Assembly: GCA_003134655.1 (NCBI GenBank)
Contig: PLBY01000128.1
Location: forward strand, 1 to 32,851
DNA length: 32,851 bases
Reading direction: 5' to 3'
DNA from: Acidobacteriaceae bacterium
Lineage (GTDB): Bacteria > Acidobacteriota > Terriglobia > Terriglobales > Acidobacteriaceae
The notes under the pieces were generated by a model, which ran no database searches, was not told where the DNA came from, and saw only the letters and a list, made by a program, of their open reading frames with translations. Below are positions 16,769 through 24,514 of the stretch, piece by piece (position 1 is the stretch's first letter; each line of letters opens with the position of its first letter). The position numbers and the translations under genes were made by a program.

Positions 16769-17499
16769 TGGACATCACCCGCCGTCGCCTACTGATGCTC
16801 TTGCCCGCCGCCGCTGTCGCCTGGCAATACGTCCAAGCCGGTACGCCCGAAGCCTCCCCCAACTACAAAATGACCGATCACTGGTGGGGCATGCTCATCG
16901 ACATCCCCAAGTGCATCGGCTGCGGCAGCTGCGTCCGCGCCTGCGCCGAAGAGAACGACGTCCCCGAAGGCTATTACCGCACCTGGATCGAGCGCTACCA
17001 CGTCGCCGACTGGAGGATTGAGAAGCCCGAGGTGGAATCCCCCGAAGGCGGCAAGCAGGGTTTCCCGCCCAATCACGACCTTGGCGGCAAGAACTTCTTC
17101 GTCCCCAAGCTGTGCAACCACTGTGCCGAGTCGCCGTGCACGCAGGTGTGTCCCGTCGGCGCAACCTTCGTCACGCCCGACGGCGTCGTGCTCGTCGACA
17201 AGAGTTATTGCCTGGGCTGCCGCTACTGCGTGCAAGCGTGCCCCTACGGCTGCCGCTTCATCAACCCCAAAACCAACACAGCAGAAAAATGTTCTCTCTG
17301 CTATCACCGCATCACAAAGGGATTAACCACTGCCTGCTGCGAGGTCTGCCCCACCGGCGCCCGTCAGCTCGCCGACTTGAAGAATCCCAAAGACCCGATT
17401 CACGAATTCTTAAGAACGCATACGGTGCAAGTTCTAAAGCCCCACATGGCCACAGGAGCAAAGGTTTTCTACAACGGCATGGATGGCTCAGTTCGCTAA
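16768..17499 (+). CDS. Four-cluster ferredoxin subunit (NrfC/HybA/DmsB type)
   Basis: The 243-residue product begins RRRLLMLLPAAAVAW, a twin-arginine-like signal without a full canonical motif. Four Cys groups follow: CIGCGSCVRAC, CNHCAESPCTQVC, CLGCRYCVQAC and CSLC with an 11-residue gap then CCEVC. Each fits a [4Fe-4S] site of the family. It passes electrons between the membrane quinone-interacting subunit (NrfD-like, next gene) and a cytochrome or catalytic subunit. The ATG overlaps the stop of the tetraheme gene. The gap to the NrfD gene holds an 18-bp tandem array. The catalytic partner is not in the window. Confidence 0.94.
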   Translation: MDITRRRLLMLLPAAAVAWQYVQAGTPEASPNYKMTDHWWGMLIDIPKCIGCGSCVRACAEENDVPEGYYRTWIERYHVADWRIEKPEVESPEGGKQGFPPNHDLGGKNFFVPKLCNHCAESPCTQVCPVGATFVTPDGVVLVDKSYCLGCRYCVQACPYGCRFINPKTNTAEKCSLCYHRITKGLTTACCEVCPTGARQLADLKNPKDPIHEFLRTHTVQVLKPHMATGAKVFYNGMDGSVR

Positions 17500-17510
17500 C
17501 GTAGTGTAAA

Positions 17511-17600
17511 GAGCGGCGCTCGGTGGAAAAGCGGCGCCTAGTGGAGAAGCGGCCCTTGGTGGATGAGCGGTGCCTGGTGGAAGAGCGGCCCTTCAGGGCC
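17511..17600. repeat. 18-bp tandem array of about five units between ferredoxin and NrfD genes
   Basis: Units at 17511, 17529, 17547, 17565 and 17583 share the pattern (G/A)AGCGG(C/T)(G/C)C(T/C)(C/T)GGTGG. The last unit runs into a palindrome. It starts 12 bp after the ferredoxin stop. Confidence 0.85.
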
Positions 17601-17635
17601 GCGTCAGTCGACCGATAGGTCGGGGCTTCAGCCCC
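17585..17635. repeat. Two REP-like palindromes in tandem
   Basis: GCGGCCCT (17585-17592) / AGGGCCGC (17595-17602) with a TC loop, and GGGGCT (17622-17627) / AGCCCC (17630-17635) with the same TC loop. They are separated by the GTCAGTCGACCGATAGGTC spacer. The shared TC loop suggests one element. Confidence 0.8.
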
Positions 17636-17653
17636 TGGGCGTTGGGTGAGTTT

Positions 17654-17663
17654 AAGAAGGAGG
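17654..17663 (+). promoter_or_regulatory. Strong ribosome binding site that favours a GTG start for the NrfD-like gene
   Basis: AAGAAGGAGG ends three bases before the GTG at 17667. Spacing is short but the match to the anti-SD is strong. The alternative is ATG 17691, with a weaker site. Confidence 0.6.
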
Positions 17664-17666
17664 CTC

Positions 17667-18866
17667 GTGCAAATTCCCGTCGAAGGCTTCATGTATCCGA
17701 ACGAAGTCGAGCTCCAGTGGAGCATCCTCATCGTTCTTTATCCCTTCATCACGGGACTCGTCGCTGGCGCCTTCATCCTCGCATCGCTGGAGCGCGTCTT
17801 CCGCGTCGAAGCCGTAAAGCCTACCTACCGCCTGGCCCTGCTCACCGCGCTAGCCTTCCTCCTCGTGGCCCCGCTCCCGTTGCAACTGCATCTCGGACAT
17901 CCCGAGCGCTCCCTCGAAATGTACCTAACCCCTCACCGCTCCTCCGCCATGGCCATGTTCGGCTTCGTCTACCTCTGGTACCTCATGGCCGTGTTGCTGT
18001 TGGAGATCTGGCTCGACTACCGCCGCGACATCGTCCTGAAATCCCAGACCTCAACCGGCTTTCTGCGCCTGATCTACCGCCTGCTCACCCTCGGCTCCAC
18101 CAATCTCAGCGAACGCTCGCTCCGCATCGACGAGAGACTTGGCTATTTCATCACCGTCATCGGCATCCCCTCCGCCTTCCTCCTTCACGGATACGTCGGC
18201 TTCATCTTCGGATCCATCAAGGCCAACCCCTGGTGGTCCTCGCCGCTCATGCCCATCGTCTTCATCTTCTCGGCGATGGTCTCCGGCATCGCCGCCGTTA
18301 TGCTGATCTACATGGCCTCCACGCGTCTGCGCGGACGCACCATCGACATTCGCTGCCTCGACAAGATCGCGCAATATCTCTTCTATATTTTCATCATCGA
18401 TTTCAGCCTCGAGATGCTGGACCTGCTGCAGCGCATCTACGAGGCCGACGAGTCCTTCCACAGTCTCGACTTCATGGTGCACACCCGTCTCTGGACCTCG
18501 CAGGTCATCGTCCAGATTCTTCTTGGCACGGTCACTCCCATCACGCTGTTGGGAATCACGCAGGTTCTGAAGCTGACTGACACGATCCGCAAGCGCATCT
18601 ACGCGCTCGCCGGATGCCTCACCGTCGTCGGTATCTTCGCCATGCGCTGGAACGTCGTCATCGGCGGCCAGCTTTTTTCTAAAAGTTTTCTCGGCTACAC
18701 CACTTATAAAATGGCCTTCGCCACCCGCGAAGGTCTGCTGACTGCGATCGCGCTCCTCATACTTCCCTTCATCTTTCTCTTGGTCCTGGTAAAACTCCTA
18801 CCGCCCTGGCCGGACGCGGGCTCAGTTCCCGCCTCTGGCGCAACTCCGGCGCATGGAACCAGCTAG
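17667..18866 (+). CDS. NrfD-like quinone-interacting membrane subunit
   Basis: The product is 399 residues and highly hydrophobic, with about nine membrane segments. The start of the first, QWSILIVLYPFITGLVAGAFILAS, and the phrases LLVAPLPLQLHLGHPER and LLILPFIFLLVLV fit the NrfD/PsrC family. These subunits oxidise or reduce quinones in the membrane and hand electrons to a periplasmic FeS subunit. GTG 17667 is preferred for its strong ribosome site (17654-17663). It follows the tetraheme and ferredoxin genes and precedes a DUF2339 protein by 32 bp. The set resembles part of the alternative complex III / Nrf-type module, but no catalytic subunit is adjacent. Confidence 0.93.
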   Translation: MQIPVEGFMYPNEVELQWSILIVLYPFITGLVAGAFILASLERVFRVEAVKPTYRLALLTALAFLLVAPLPLQLHLGHPERSLEMYLTPHRSSAMAMFGFVYLWYLMAVLLLEIWLDYRRDIVLKSQTSTGFLRLIYRLLTLGSTNLSERSLRIDERLGYFITVIGIPSAFLLHGYVGFIFGSIKANPWWSSPLMPIVFIFSAMVSGIAAVMLIYMASTRLRGRTIDIRCLDKIAQYLFYIFIIDFSLEMLDLLQRIYEADESFHSLDFMVHTRLWTSQVIVQILLGTVTPITLLGITQVLKLTDTIRKRIYALAGCLTVVGIFAMRWNVVIGGQLFSKSFLGYTTYKMAFATREGLLTAIALLILPFIFLLVLVKLLPPWPDAGSVPASGATPAHGTS

Positions 18867-18898
18867 CCCCGTCCTCCGGGGCAGACTCGGAGCAGCGT

Positions 18899-20632
18899 AT
18901 GGCGCAAGTTGTCGAGATCGTCGCATCGGATCTGGAACGCCTGAATGAACGAGTCCGGGAACTGGAACGCCGCGTTTCCGCGCTCGAAGCCCAACCAGAA
19001 AAATCCACTCCCCCGGTGGACTACTCCCTGCAGCGTCCCCGCGCACCCGCCACCTGGCGCGGATTCCCCCCTGCAGAAATCCCCGGCGGTGCTATCCCCG
19101 TTCTCGGCAAAGCGGTCTTGGGAATTGCTGGAGCCTACCTGCTCCGTGCTCTCGCCGAATCCGGATCCATCCCAAAATTTCCCATCCTCATCCTCGCGAT
19201 CATCTACGCGGGCCTTTGGATGGTCTGGGCCGTCCGTACTCACGCGGCTAACCGCTTCGCCAGCATCACCTACGGCGTCACGTCCGCGCTGATTCTTTCC
19301 CCGCTTCTATGGGAATCCACCGTCCGATTCCAGGTTCTCGCGCCTGCCTTCACTGCGTTCGTGCTCGTCGCTTTCGTCGTGCTGGCACTCGCCCTGTCAT
19401 GGCAACGCAACCTGCAACTGATTCCGTGGATCGCAACCCTGTCATCCGTAGCCACGGCCGTCGCACTCATCATCGCCACCCACGAACTCGTCCCGCTCAC
19501 CGCCGCCCTGCTGGCCGTGGCTCTGGTCACAGAAGTCGCCGCGTGTCTCGACCACCGCCTCACCCTGCGCGCCATCCCGGCGATCGCTGCCGACTTCGCA
19601 GTCTGGCTGCTCGTCTATGTCCTGACCTCTCCCGACGGCGTCCCCGAGGGATATCACGCCTCTTCTCCCGCCACCCTCACTTTGCTCTGCCTGAGCCTGC
19701 TCGCAATCTACGGCGGAAGCGTTGCCATCCGCACCTTCGCCCGGCGCCGCCAGATCACCCCCTTCGAAATCGGACAAGGTGTAGCAGCCTTCGCACTCGC
19801 GGCCTTTGGCGTGATGCGCGCCACTCAGTCCGCCGCCGCGCCCGTTCTCGGCGCTCTTGCCCTGCTGCTGGCGGCAGTCTGTTACTGGGGAGCGCTCTCC
19901 CGATTCACCGGAGAAGCCTTTGCCCGCAACCGGCGCGTCTCCGCCACCTACGCCGCGGCCCTTCTTCTGGCCGGAAGCTACCTGCTCCTCTCCCCTAATC
20001 TGCGCGTGCCTTTCTTGTCCCTGGCCGCAGTGGCGACGGCTTTCCTCTACGCGCGCACCGGGAAACTTAGCCTCGGCATGCACGCCTCGTTCTATCTCGC
20101 CGCCGCAGCCCTGGCGTCGTCGCTTCTCAGTTGGATTGCCAGCGCTCTTGCCGGAACCGTGCCCGCCGTCCCCGATGCAGGTGTGTGGATCCTGGCAACC
20201 TCAGCCGCACTCTGCTACATCTTCGGATCCAAGAAAACGCAAGCCACCCCAGCATCGCAGGATCACCCCAGACGCCGCTTGCTCTGGGTGCTTCCTGCCG
20301 CTCTCGTTGGCTTCGCAACCGCCGCTCTCGCCGTAGTCGGCATCGTGTGGATCGCCGCCACCCGTTTCGAGTTGAGCCCCTCGCGCCTCTCCGTCGTCCG
20401 CACCATCGTGAATTGCGCCCTGGCTCTCTCCCTCGGATTCATGGGCTCCCGCTGGAAGCACCTCGAACTCGGCTGGGTAGCCTACGCCGCCGTCGCCTTC
20501 GGCACTCTCAAGCTACTGTTCGAAGACTTGCGCTTCGGTAACGCCGCGTCCCTCGTCGTCTCACTTCTCTTCTACGGATTGGTTCTGATCCTCCTCCCAC
20601 GCTTAATGCGGCGTGCTCCTCCAGAAGCCTGA
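18899..20632 (+). CDS. DUF2339-type multi-pass membrane protein
   Basis: The 577-residue product has an N-terminal coiled-coil stretch (DLERLNERVRELERRVSALEAQ, about residues 11-32), a Pro-rich linker and then at least 14 hydrophobic segments to the C-terminus. This layout matches the DUF2339 family, whose function is not known. The ATG is 32 bp after the NrfD gene stop, so co-transcription is likely, but a CCCCG/CGGGG hairpin lies in the gap. Nothing in the sequence ties it to the redox function. A family A repeat follows at 20702. Confidence 0.8.
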   Translation: MAQVVEIVASDLERLNERVRELERRVSALEAQPEKSTPPVDYSLQRPRAPATWRGFPPAEIPGGAIPVLGKAVLGIAGAYLLRALAESGSIPKFPILILAIIYAGLWMVWAVRTHAANRFASITYGVTSALILSPLLWESTVRFQVLAPAFTAFVLVAFVVLALALSWQRNLQLIPWIATLSSVATAVALIIATHELVPLTAALLAVALVTEVAACLDHRLTLRAIPAIAADFAVWLLVYVLTSPDGVPEGYHASSPATLTLLCLSLLAIYGGSVAIRTFARRRQITPFEIGQGVAAFALAAFGVMRATQSAAAPVLGALALLLAAVCYWGALSRFTGEAFARNRRVSATYAAALLLAGSYLLLSPNLRVPFLSLAAVATAFLYARTGKLSLGMHASFYLAAAALASSLLSWIASALAGTVPAVPDAGVWILATSAALCYIFGSKKTQATPASQDHPRRRLLWVLPAALVGFATAALAVVGIVWIAATRFELSPSRLSVVRTIVNCALALSLGFMGSRWKHLELGWVAYAAVAFGTLKLLFEDLRFGNAASLVVSLLFYGLVLILLPRLMRRAPPEA

Positions 20633-20701
20633 ACCGCACGCTGCCATCGTCAGGATCTCCCTCTGTCATGCTGGCGACCGATGCTAAGCACAACTCACCT
20701 C

Positions 20702-20767
20702 TGTCATCCTGAGCGAAGCGGCGAGGAGAGCACAGCGATCCTCGCCGCGCAGTCGAAGCATCCCTAC
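20702..20767. repeat. Family A element with 10-bp core hairpin
   Basis: TGTCATCCTGAGCG, arms GCGGCGAGGA (20718-20727) and TCCTCGCCGC (20739-20748), then CAGTCGAAGCATCCCTAC. A half copy (TGTCATGCTGGCGACCGATG) lies just left of it, near 20665. Confidence 0.85.
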
Positions 20768-20871
20768 TGCCACTCGCGCGCTCCCCCCGAGAACTGTCAC
20801 GCCGAGCGCAATCGACATTCTGTAGCCTCCCAACCGAAGCCACGCCCCCAGGCCGCTCCCGCCAACTTGTG

Positions 20872-20877
20872 TATAGT
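20872..20877 (+). promoter_or_regulatory. Candidate -10 box for the amidohydrolase
   Basis: TATAGT lies 52 bases before the favoured TTG start. No good -35 hexamer is visible, so this is weak. Confidence 0.3.
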
Positions 20878-20913
20878 ATGTTTTCCGTTTGGCTTCGAGC
20901 TACGCTCGCCTTC

Positions 20914-20920
20914 AGAAAGG
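20914..20920 (+). promoter_or_regulatory. Ribosome site favouring TTG 20929
   Basis: AGAAAGG lies eight bases before the TTG. This start gives a clean signal peptide, whereas the longer frame from 20869 adds residues that hide it. Confidence 0.5.
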
Positions 20921-20928
20921 GTGATCGA

Positions 20929-22653
20929 TTGGGACGAACCTTGAGACGCACATCGGGACACTTCACACTTCTCCTGTTCGCGGCAGCACTCTTTCTCTCC
21001 ACCTCTCTGCTGCACGCTCAGGACAATGCCGCCGACCGCATCCTCTTCCACGCCAAAATCTTCACCGCCGATCCGCAGAATCCCTATGCCGCAGCAGTTG
21101 CCATTCGCGGGGACAAGATCCTCGCCGTCGGCAACCTCCCGGAAGTCGCGAAGTCCGTCTCGCCCAACGCCGAGCGCATCGATCTCGAAGGCAAGACTCT
21201 CTTCCCCGGCTTCATCGATTCCCACAGTCACTCGATCGACGGCGGCCTCGGCCTGATCGCGGCCGATGCCAGCGAGAAAGTTACCACCCTCGACGAACTC
21301 CCTCCCTTTGCCGCAGCCGCGAAAAAATCCGGCAAAGGGATGCGCGGCGACATCCTCGAAATCCTTGGCCTCCCGCTCGCCTTCTGGTCGCACCCCGATG
21401 CCCTCAACGCCGACTTCAGTTCCGGCGCCTACGCGAATCAGAGTGTTCTCCTCCGCGGCATGGATGGCCACACCGCCTGGGCCAATCGCACGCTCTTGCA
21501 ACGTGCCGGCATCACCGCCGATTTCCTCAACAAGCTTTCCCCCGGCGAGCGCAGCTACTACGGCATCAATAAAGACGGCCAGCCCAACGGCTTCCTTGTC
21601 GACGCCGGCACCGACAAAATCGAACCCCTGCTCCCCCGCTCCACTCCCGCCCAGTTGCTCGCCGCCGCCCGCGCCGCTCTCGAATACAACTACAGCCTCG
21701 GCATCACCGCGTGGCTCGATCCACTGGCCAGAGAAGATGTCCTGCAGGCTTACAAAATGCTGGCCGATCACGGCGAACTCACCTCCGAAGTGGACGCCTT
21801 CCCTCAAGTCTTATCCAAAGATCCCGCAGCCGAACTCGCTGCCGTCCAGAAGACCCGCGAACTCTACAAGAACATTCCCAACCTTCACATCACCGGCATT
21901 AAGATCTTCGCCGACGGCGTGGTCGAATTCCCCTCCCAAACCGCGAACCTCAGCAAGCCTTATAAAAACACGGGCCGCAACGGTGATCTGCTTTTTGATC
22001 CCGCAAAATTTGCCGAACTGTGCATCGCCGCCGACAACCAGGGACTCATCATCCACGTGCACGCCCTCGGCGACGGCGCCGTGCGCGCTGCTCTCGACGG
22101 CATCGCCGCCGCGCGCCAGGCCAACGGCAACTCCGCCCTGCCCCACACTCTGACCCACGAACAGTTCGCCCGGCCGGAAGACTTTCCCCGCTTCCGCGAA
22201 CTCGGCGTGATCAGTGCTCTGCAGCTCTTCTGGGCCGAGGCCAGCAACGACACCATCGAGATCGTGAAGCCCTACCTCGATCCCGAGGTTTACAAGTGGC
22301 AATATCCCGCGCGCTCCATCCTCGACAACGGCGGCATCATCTCCGGTGCCAGCGATTGGCCCGTCTCCACCGCCAACGTCTTCCGTGCGATCTATCAGGC
22401 GGAAACCCGCAAAGGCTCAGAAGGCGTCCTTGACCCCTCGCAGGACATGCCCCGCGAAGCCATGTTCTACGCCTACACCCGCAACTCCGCCCGCGCCATG
22501 AATCTCGATTCCATCGGATCCATCGCCCCCGGCAAACGCGCCGATCTAATCCTGCTCGACCGTGATGTGCTCACGGTCTCTCCCGAGCAAATGCGCGACA
22601 CAAAAGTATTGTGGACGATGGTGGCAGGAAAAACGGTCTATCGCGCGAAGTAA
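20929..22653 (+). CDS. Secreted YtcJ-like metal-dependent amidohydrolase
   Basis: From TTG 20929 the product is 574 residues with a signal peptide (RTLRR n-region, FTLLLFAAALFLSTSLL core, HAQ cleavage). Metal-site motifs are GFIDSHSHS (HxH), IIHVHALGDGAVRAALDG, LTHEQF and SGASDWPVS. The C-terminal GSIAPGKRADLILLDRD is typical of amidohydrolase family 3. Members hydrolyse N-substituted formamides or related amides; the substrate here is unknown. The export signal suggests a periplasmic site. The first tandem repeat of a 14-bp array lies next to the stop (TAAGATCGC), and a 13-bp hairpin follows before the convergent response-regulator gene. Confidence 0.92.
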   Translation: MGRTLRRTSGHFTLLLFAAALFLSTSLLHAQDNAADRILFHAKIFTADPQNPYAAAVAIRGDKILAVGNLPEVAKSVSPNAERIDLEGKTLFPGFIDSHSHSIDGGLGLIAADASEKVTTLDELPPFAAAAKKSGKGMRGDILEILGLPLAFWSHPDALNADFSSGAYANQSVLLRGMDGHTAWANRTLLQRAGITADFLNKLSPGERSYYGINKDGQPNGFLVDAGTDKIEPLLPRSTPAQLLAAARAALEYNYSLGITAWLDPLAREDVLQAYKMLADHGELTSEVDAFPQVLSKDPAAELAAVQKTRELYKNIPNLHITGIKIFADGVVEFPSQTANLSKPYKNTGRNGDLLFDPAKFAELCIAADNQGLIIHVHALGDGAVRAALDGIAAARQANGNSALPHTLTHEQFARPEDFPRFRELGVISALQLFWAEASNDTIEIVKPYLDPEVYKWQYPARSILDNGGIISGASDWPVSTANVFRAIYQAETRKGSEGVLDPSQDMPREAMFYAYTRNSARAMNLDSIGSIAPGKRADLILLDRDVLTVSPEQMRDTKVLWTMVAGKTVYRAK

Positions 22654-22679
22654 GATCGCAGGGCGAAACATCGCTGGAC

Positions 22680-22792
22680 AAGATTGCCGAACTAAGATTG
22701 TCGACTAAGATTGCCGGACTTAAGATTGCCGGACTAAGAACGTCGAACTTAAGATCGTCGAACTACGCTGGGCGAACTAAGTTAGCTGAGCT
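22680..22792. repeat. Tandem array of eight 13-15 bp units downstream of the amidohydrolase
   Basis: Units begin at 22680, 22694, 22707, 22722, 22736, 22751, 22765 and 22779, with consensus AAGATTGCCGAACT. The last two are diverged. A further degenerate copy starts in the stop codon at 22652. Array spacing is too short for CRISPR. Confidence 0.85.
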
Positions 22793-22823
22793 AAGACCAC
22801 CAAAGCGCTGTGTGTCAGAAGCA

Positions 22824-22864
22824 CGAGCGGCCCTGCGCGCCAGTGCACGAAGCAGGGCCGCTCG
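22824..22864. repeat. 13-bp hairpin between convergent genes
   Basis: CGAGCGGCCCTGC (22824-22836) pairs perfectly with GCAGGGCCGCTCG (22852-22864) across a 15-base loop. It lies between the stops of convergent genes, so a bidirectional block to transcription is possible, but no uridine run follows. Confidence 0.75.
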
Positions 22865-22898
22865 ACGGCGGGGGGAGGGCAGCGTACATCTCTCTGGG

Positions 22899-23279
22899 CT
22901 AAGTCGGCAACAACCCACACAGCCGGTCGACGGTCGGCAATAATCGCCGGCCAGCTTCGTCCTTGGGGACCACTGCATCCACCAGCCGGCTGGTCTCTTC
23001 AGGAATCTCGCTGCCCGAAACCATCACCACGAACGTGCCCGGTCGAAGACGCCTGATTTCAGACGCCAGGTCGTGCCCATTCATTTCCGGCATGTGGTAA
23101 TCGAGAAGCACGGCGTCGAAGGCGAATGACGTCGCCAGTCTCAGCCCCCGGCGCGCGGACTCCACCGTGACCACGATGTATCCCGACTCTTCGAACAACT
23201 GGCGCTCGTAATCCAAAATCGCCCGGCTGTCGTCGACGCAGAGGAGCATCTTCTGTGGTCCTCTATACATTCGACTCAT
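22899..23279 (-). CDS. Single-domain response regulator (CheY-like receiver)
   Basis: The 126-residue product has only a receiver domain: acidic pair Asp16-Asp17 (CVDDS), phospho-acceptor Asp60 (LLDYHMPEMNG), Ser88 in the Thr/Ser position and Lys106 (VVPKDE). No output domain follows. It would relay a signal from a histidine kinase encoded elsewhere. The start ATG at 23279 has GGGAGG five bases upstream. It diverges from the Crp/Fnr gene with a 346-bp gap that may hold shared control. Confidence 0.93.
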   Translation of the reverse strand: MSRMYRGPQKMLLCVDDSRAILDYERQLFEESGYIVVTVESARRGLRLATSFAFDAVLLDYHMPEMNGHDLASEIRRLRPGTFVVMVSGSEIPEETSRLVDAVVPKDEAGRRLLPTVDRLCGLLPT

Positions 23280-23625
23280 GGGAACCTCCCAATCACTGGA
23301 CAGTCCCGCCTATGGGTGCGATATAGGCAATTGAGCGGGCGGAACTACCCTTTCTATTTCCGGACTGAATCCCCAACCTGGATAACCCACACTCTCTGTT
23401 CACAAGTGAAGCGCATCGCCGTAACCTTGTCTGTTCAAAACTGCACAGGCGTGTCGAAATGCTTCTGACTAAAGTCAGACTGGCGAGGTTCGACCAATGA
23501 TCCGCCAGTAAGTCTTTGGTACCAGGCGACTATACGGTTGAATAAGTTACTAGATGTACGATACCGTACCGTGGCACAAATAGGTAGAGACAGAACGAAA
23601 CTGCCCATCGAGTTCCGGAGTCTTT
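23280..23625. other. Divergent control region between receiver and Crp/Fnr genes
   Basis: No gene is visible. It holds GCCTAT/ATAGGC (about 23310-23330) and a perfect 16-base palindrome, TCTGACT-AA-AGTCAGA (23464-23479), which is a good candidate operator. A TATACG hexamer lies near 23533, without a strong -35 partner. Confidence 0.45.
23464..23479. promoter_or_regulatory. Perfect palindrome, candidate operator
   Basis: TCTGACT and AGTCAGA flank AA. It lies 146 bp before the Crp/Fnr start and 185 bp from the receiver start. It differs from the classic Crp (TGTGA-N6-TCACA) and Fnr (TTGAT-N4-ATCAA) boxes, so the regulator is unknown. Confidence 0.4.
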
Positions 23626-24324
23626 ATGCCACCGCGTCGGAAGTCCCCAGCAAAGCGCCAGGTCCCGGTACGGGTTAGGACTTTTGATCCGCAAGCCTTC
23701 TTGACGAATGCCGGCATCGGCAAAACTGTCTGTCACTACGAACCGAAACAGGCCATCTTCTCTCAGGGAGAGCGCGCCGACACCGTCTTCTACATCCAAA
23801 CCGGCGCGGTTCAACTCAGCGTGCTTTCCAAGCAAGGCAAGGAAGCCACCCTCGCGCTGCTCAGCCCCGGCGATTTCATCGGCGAGGGATGCCTTGCCTC
23901 CGATCAACCCATCCGCCTGACCACCGCGACGGCGATTGCCCACTCCACGATCCTGCGCATCGAAAAGAAACAAATGCTCAAAGCGCTTCACGAGGAGCAC
24001 GAGTTCTCCGACCTCTTCGTAGCCTACATCGTCGGACGCAACAACCGTACCCAAGCCGACTTAGTCGATCAGTTATTCAATTCCAGCGAAAAACGCCTGG
24101 CCCGCGCCCTGCTGATCCTGGCCCGCTTCGGAAAAGAAGATTCCCCCGAGACCATCGTCCCCAACGTGAGTCAGGAAACCCTGGCGGAAATGGTGGGCAC
24201 CACCCGCTCCCGCGTCAATTTCTTCATGAACAAATTCCGCAAACTCGGATTCATCCACTACAGCGGCGGCCACGGCGGCCTGCAAGTGCACAGCTCCCTT
24301 CTCAGCGTCGTCCTCCACGAATAA
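23626..24324 (+). CDS. Crp/Fnr-family transcriptional regulator
   Basis: The 232-residue product has an N-terminal cyclic-nucleotide-binding-like beta-roll (YEPKQAIFSQGERADTVFYIQTGAVQLSVLSKQGKEATLALLSPGDFIGEGCLA), a long dimer helix and a C-terminal winged helix (SQETLAEMVGTTRSRVNFFMNKFRKLGFI, about 178-206). No Cys cluster for an Fnr-type FeS centre is present; the only Cys residues are scattered. The effector is unknown. The basic N-terminal stretch (RRKSPAKRQVPVRVR) is unusual for the family. The start ATG has GGAG five bases upstream. Its targets could include the divergent receiver. Confidence 0.93.
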   Translation: MPPRRKSPAKRQVPVRVRTFDPQAFLTNAGIGKTVCHYEPKQAIFSQGERADTVFYIQTGAVQLSVLSKQGKEATLALLSPGDFIGEGCLASDQPIRLTTATAIAHSTILRIEKKQMLKALHEEHEFSDLFVAYIVGRNNRTQADLVDQLFNSSEKRLARALLILARFGKEDSPETIVPNVSQETLAEMVGTTRSRVNFFMNKFRKLGFIHYSGGHGGLQVHSSLLSVVLHE

Positions 24325-24407
24325 CTCACATAACTGGATTATCATTCCCCGAAAAAAGGCAATGTCACCGCTCCCGCCCATTCACGTGTATCGCTTTCCA
24401 GCCCCAT

Positions 24408-24437
24408 AAAAAAAGGCGCCGGAAGGGTTCCGGCGCC
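24408..24437 (-). terminator. Rho-independent terminator of the ClpB-D2-like gene
   Basis: On the minus strand GGCGCCGGAA pairs perfectly with TTCCGGCGCC across a CCC loop, followed at once by seven uridines (A-run at 24408-24414 on the plus strand). It lies 78 bp beyond the stop of the gene at 24515. Confidence 0.95.
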
Positions 24438-24514
24438 ATCGAGTGAGAACGTCTCGCGAGATGCGGTCAAGCGAGAAGCCTAAACTTGTTCGGTCTAGCT
24501 AGCAGCTAGTAGCT

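Noticed and set aside
17570..18580. 336-codon frame overlapping the NrfD-like gene
   Set aside because: Same strand, wrong frame; Arg/His/Pro-rich with no membrane pattern.
20797..21807. 336-codon minus-strand frame opposite the amidohydrolase
   Set aside because: Low-complexity Gly/Glu/Val shadow; the plus strand has metal-site motifs.
22680..22792. Possible CRISPR array
   Set aside because: Units are 13-15 bp with no unique spacers between them.
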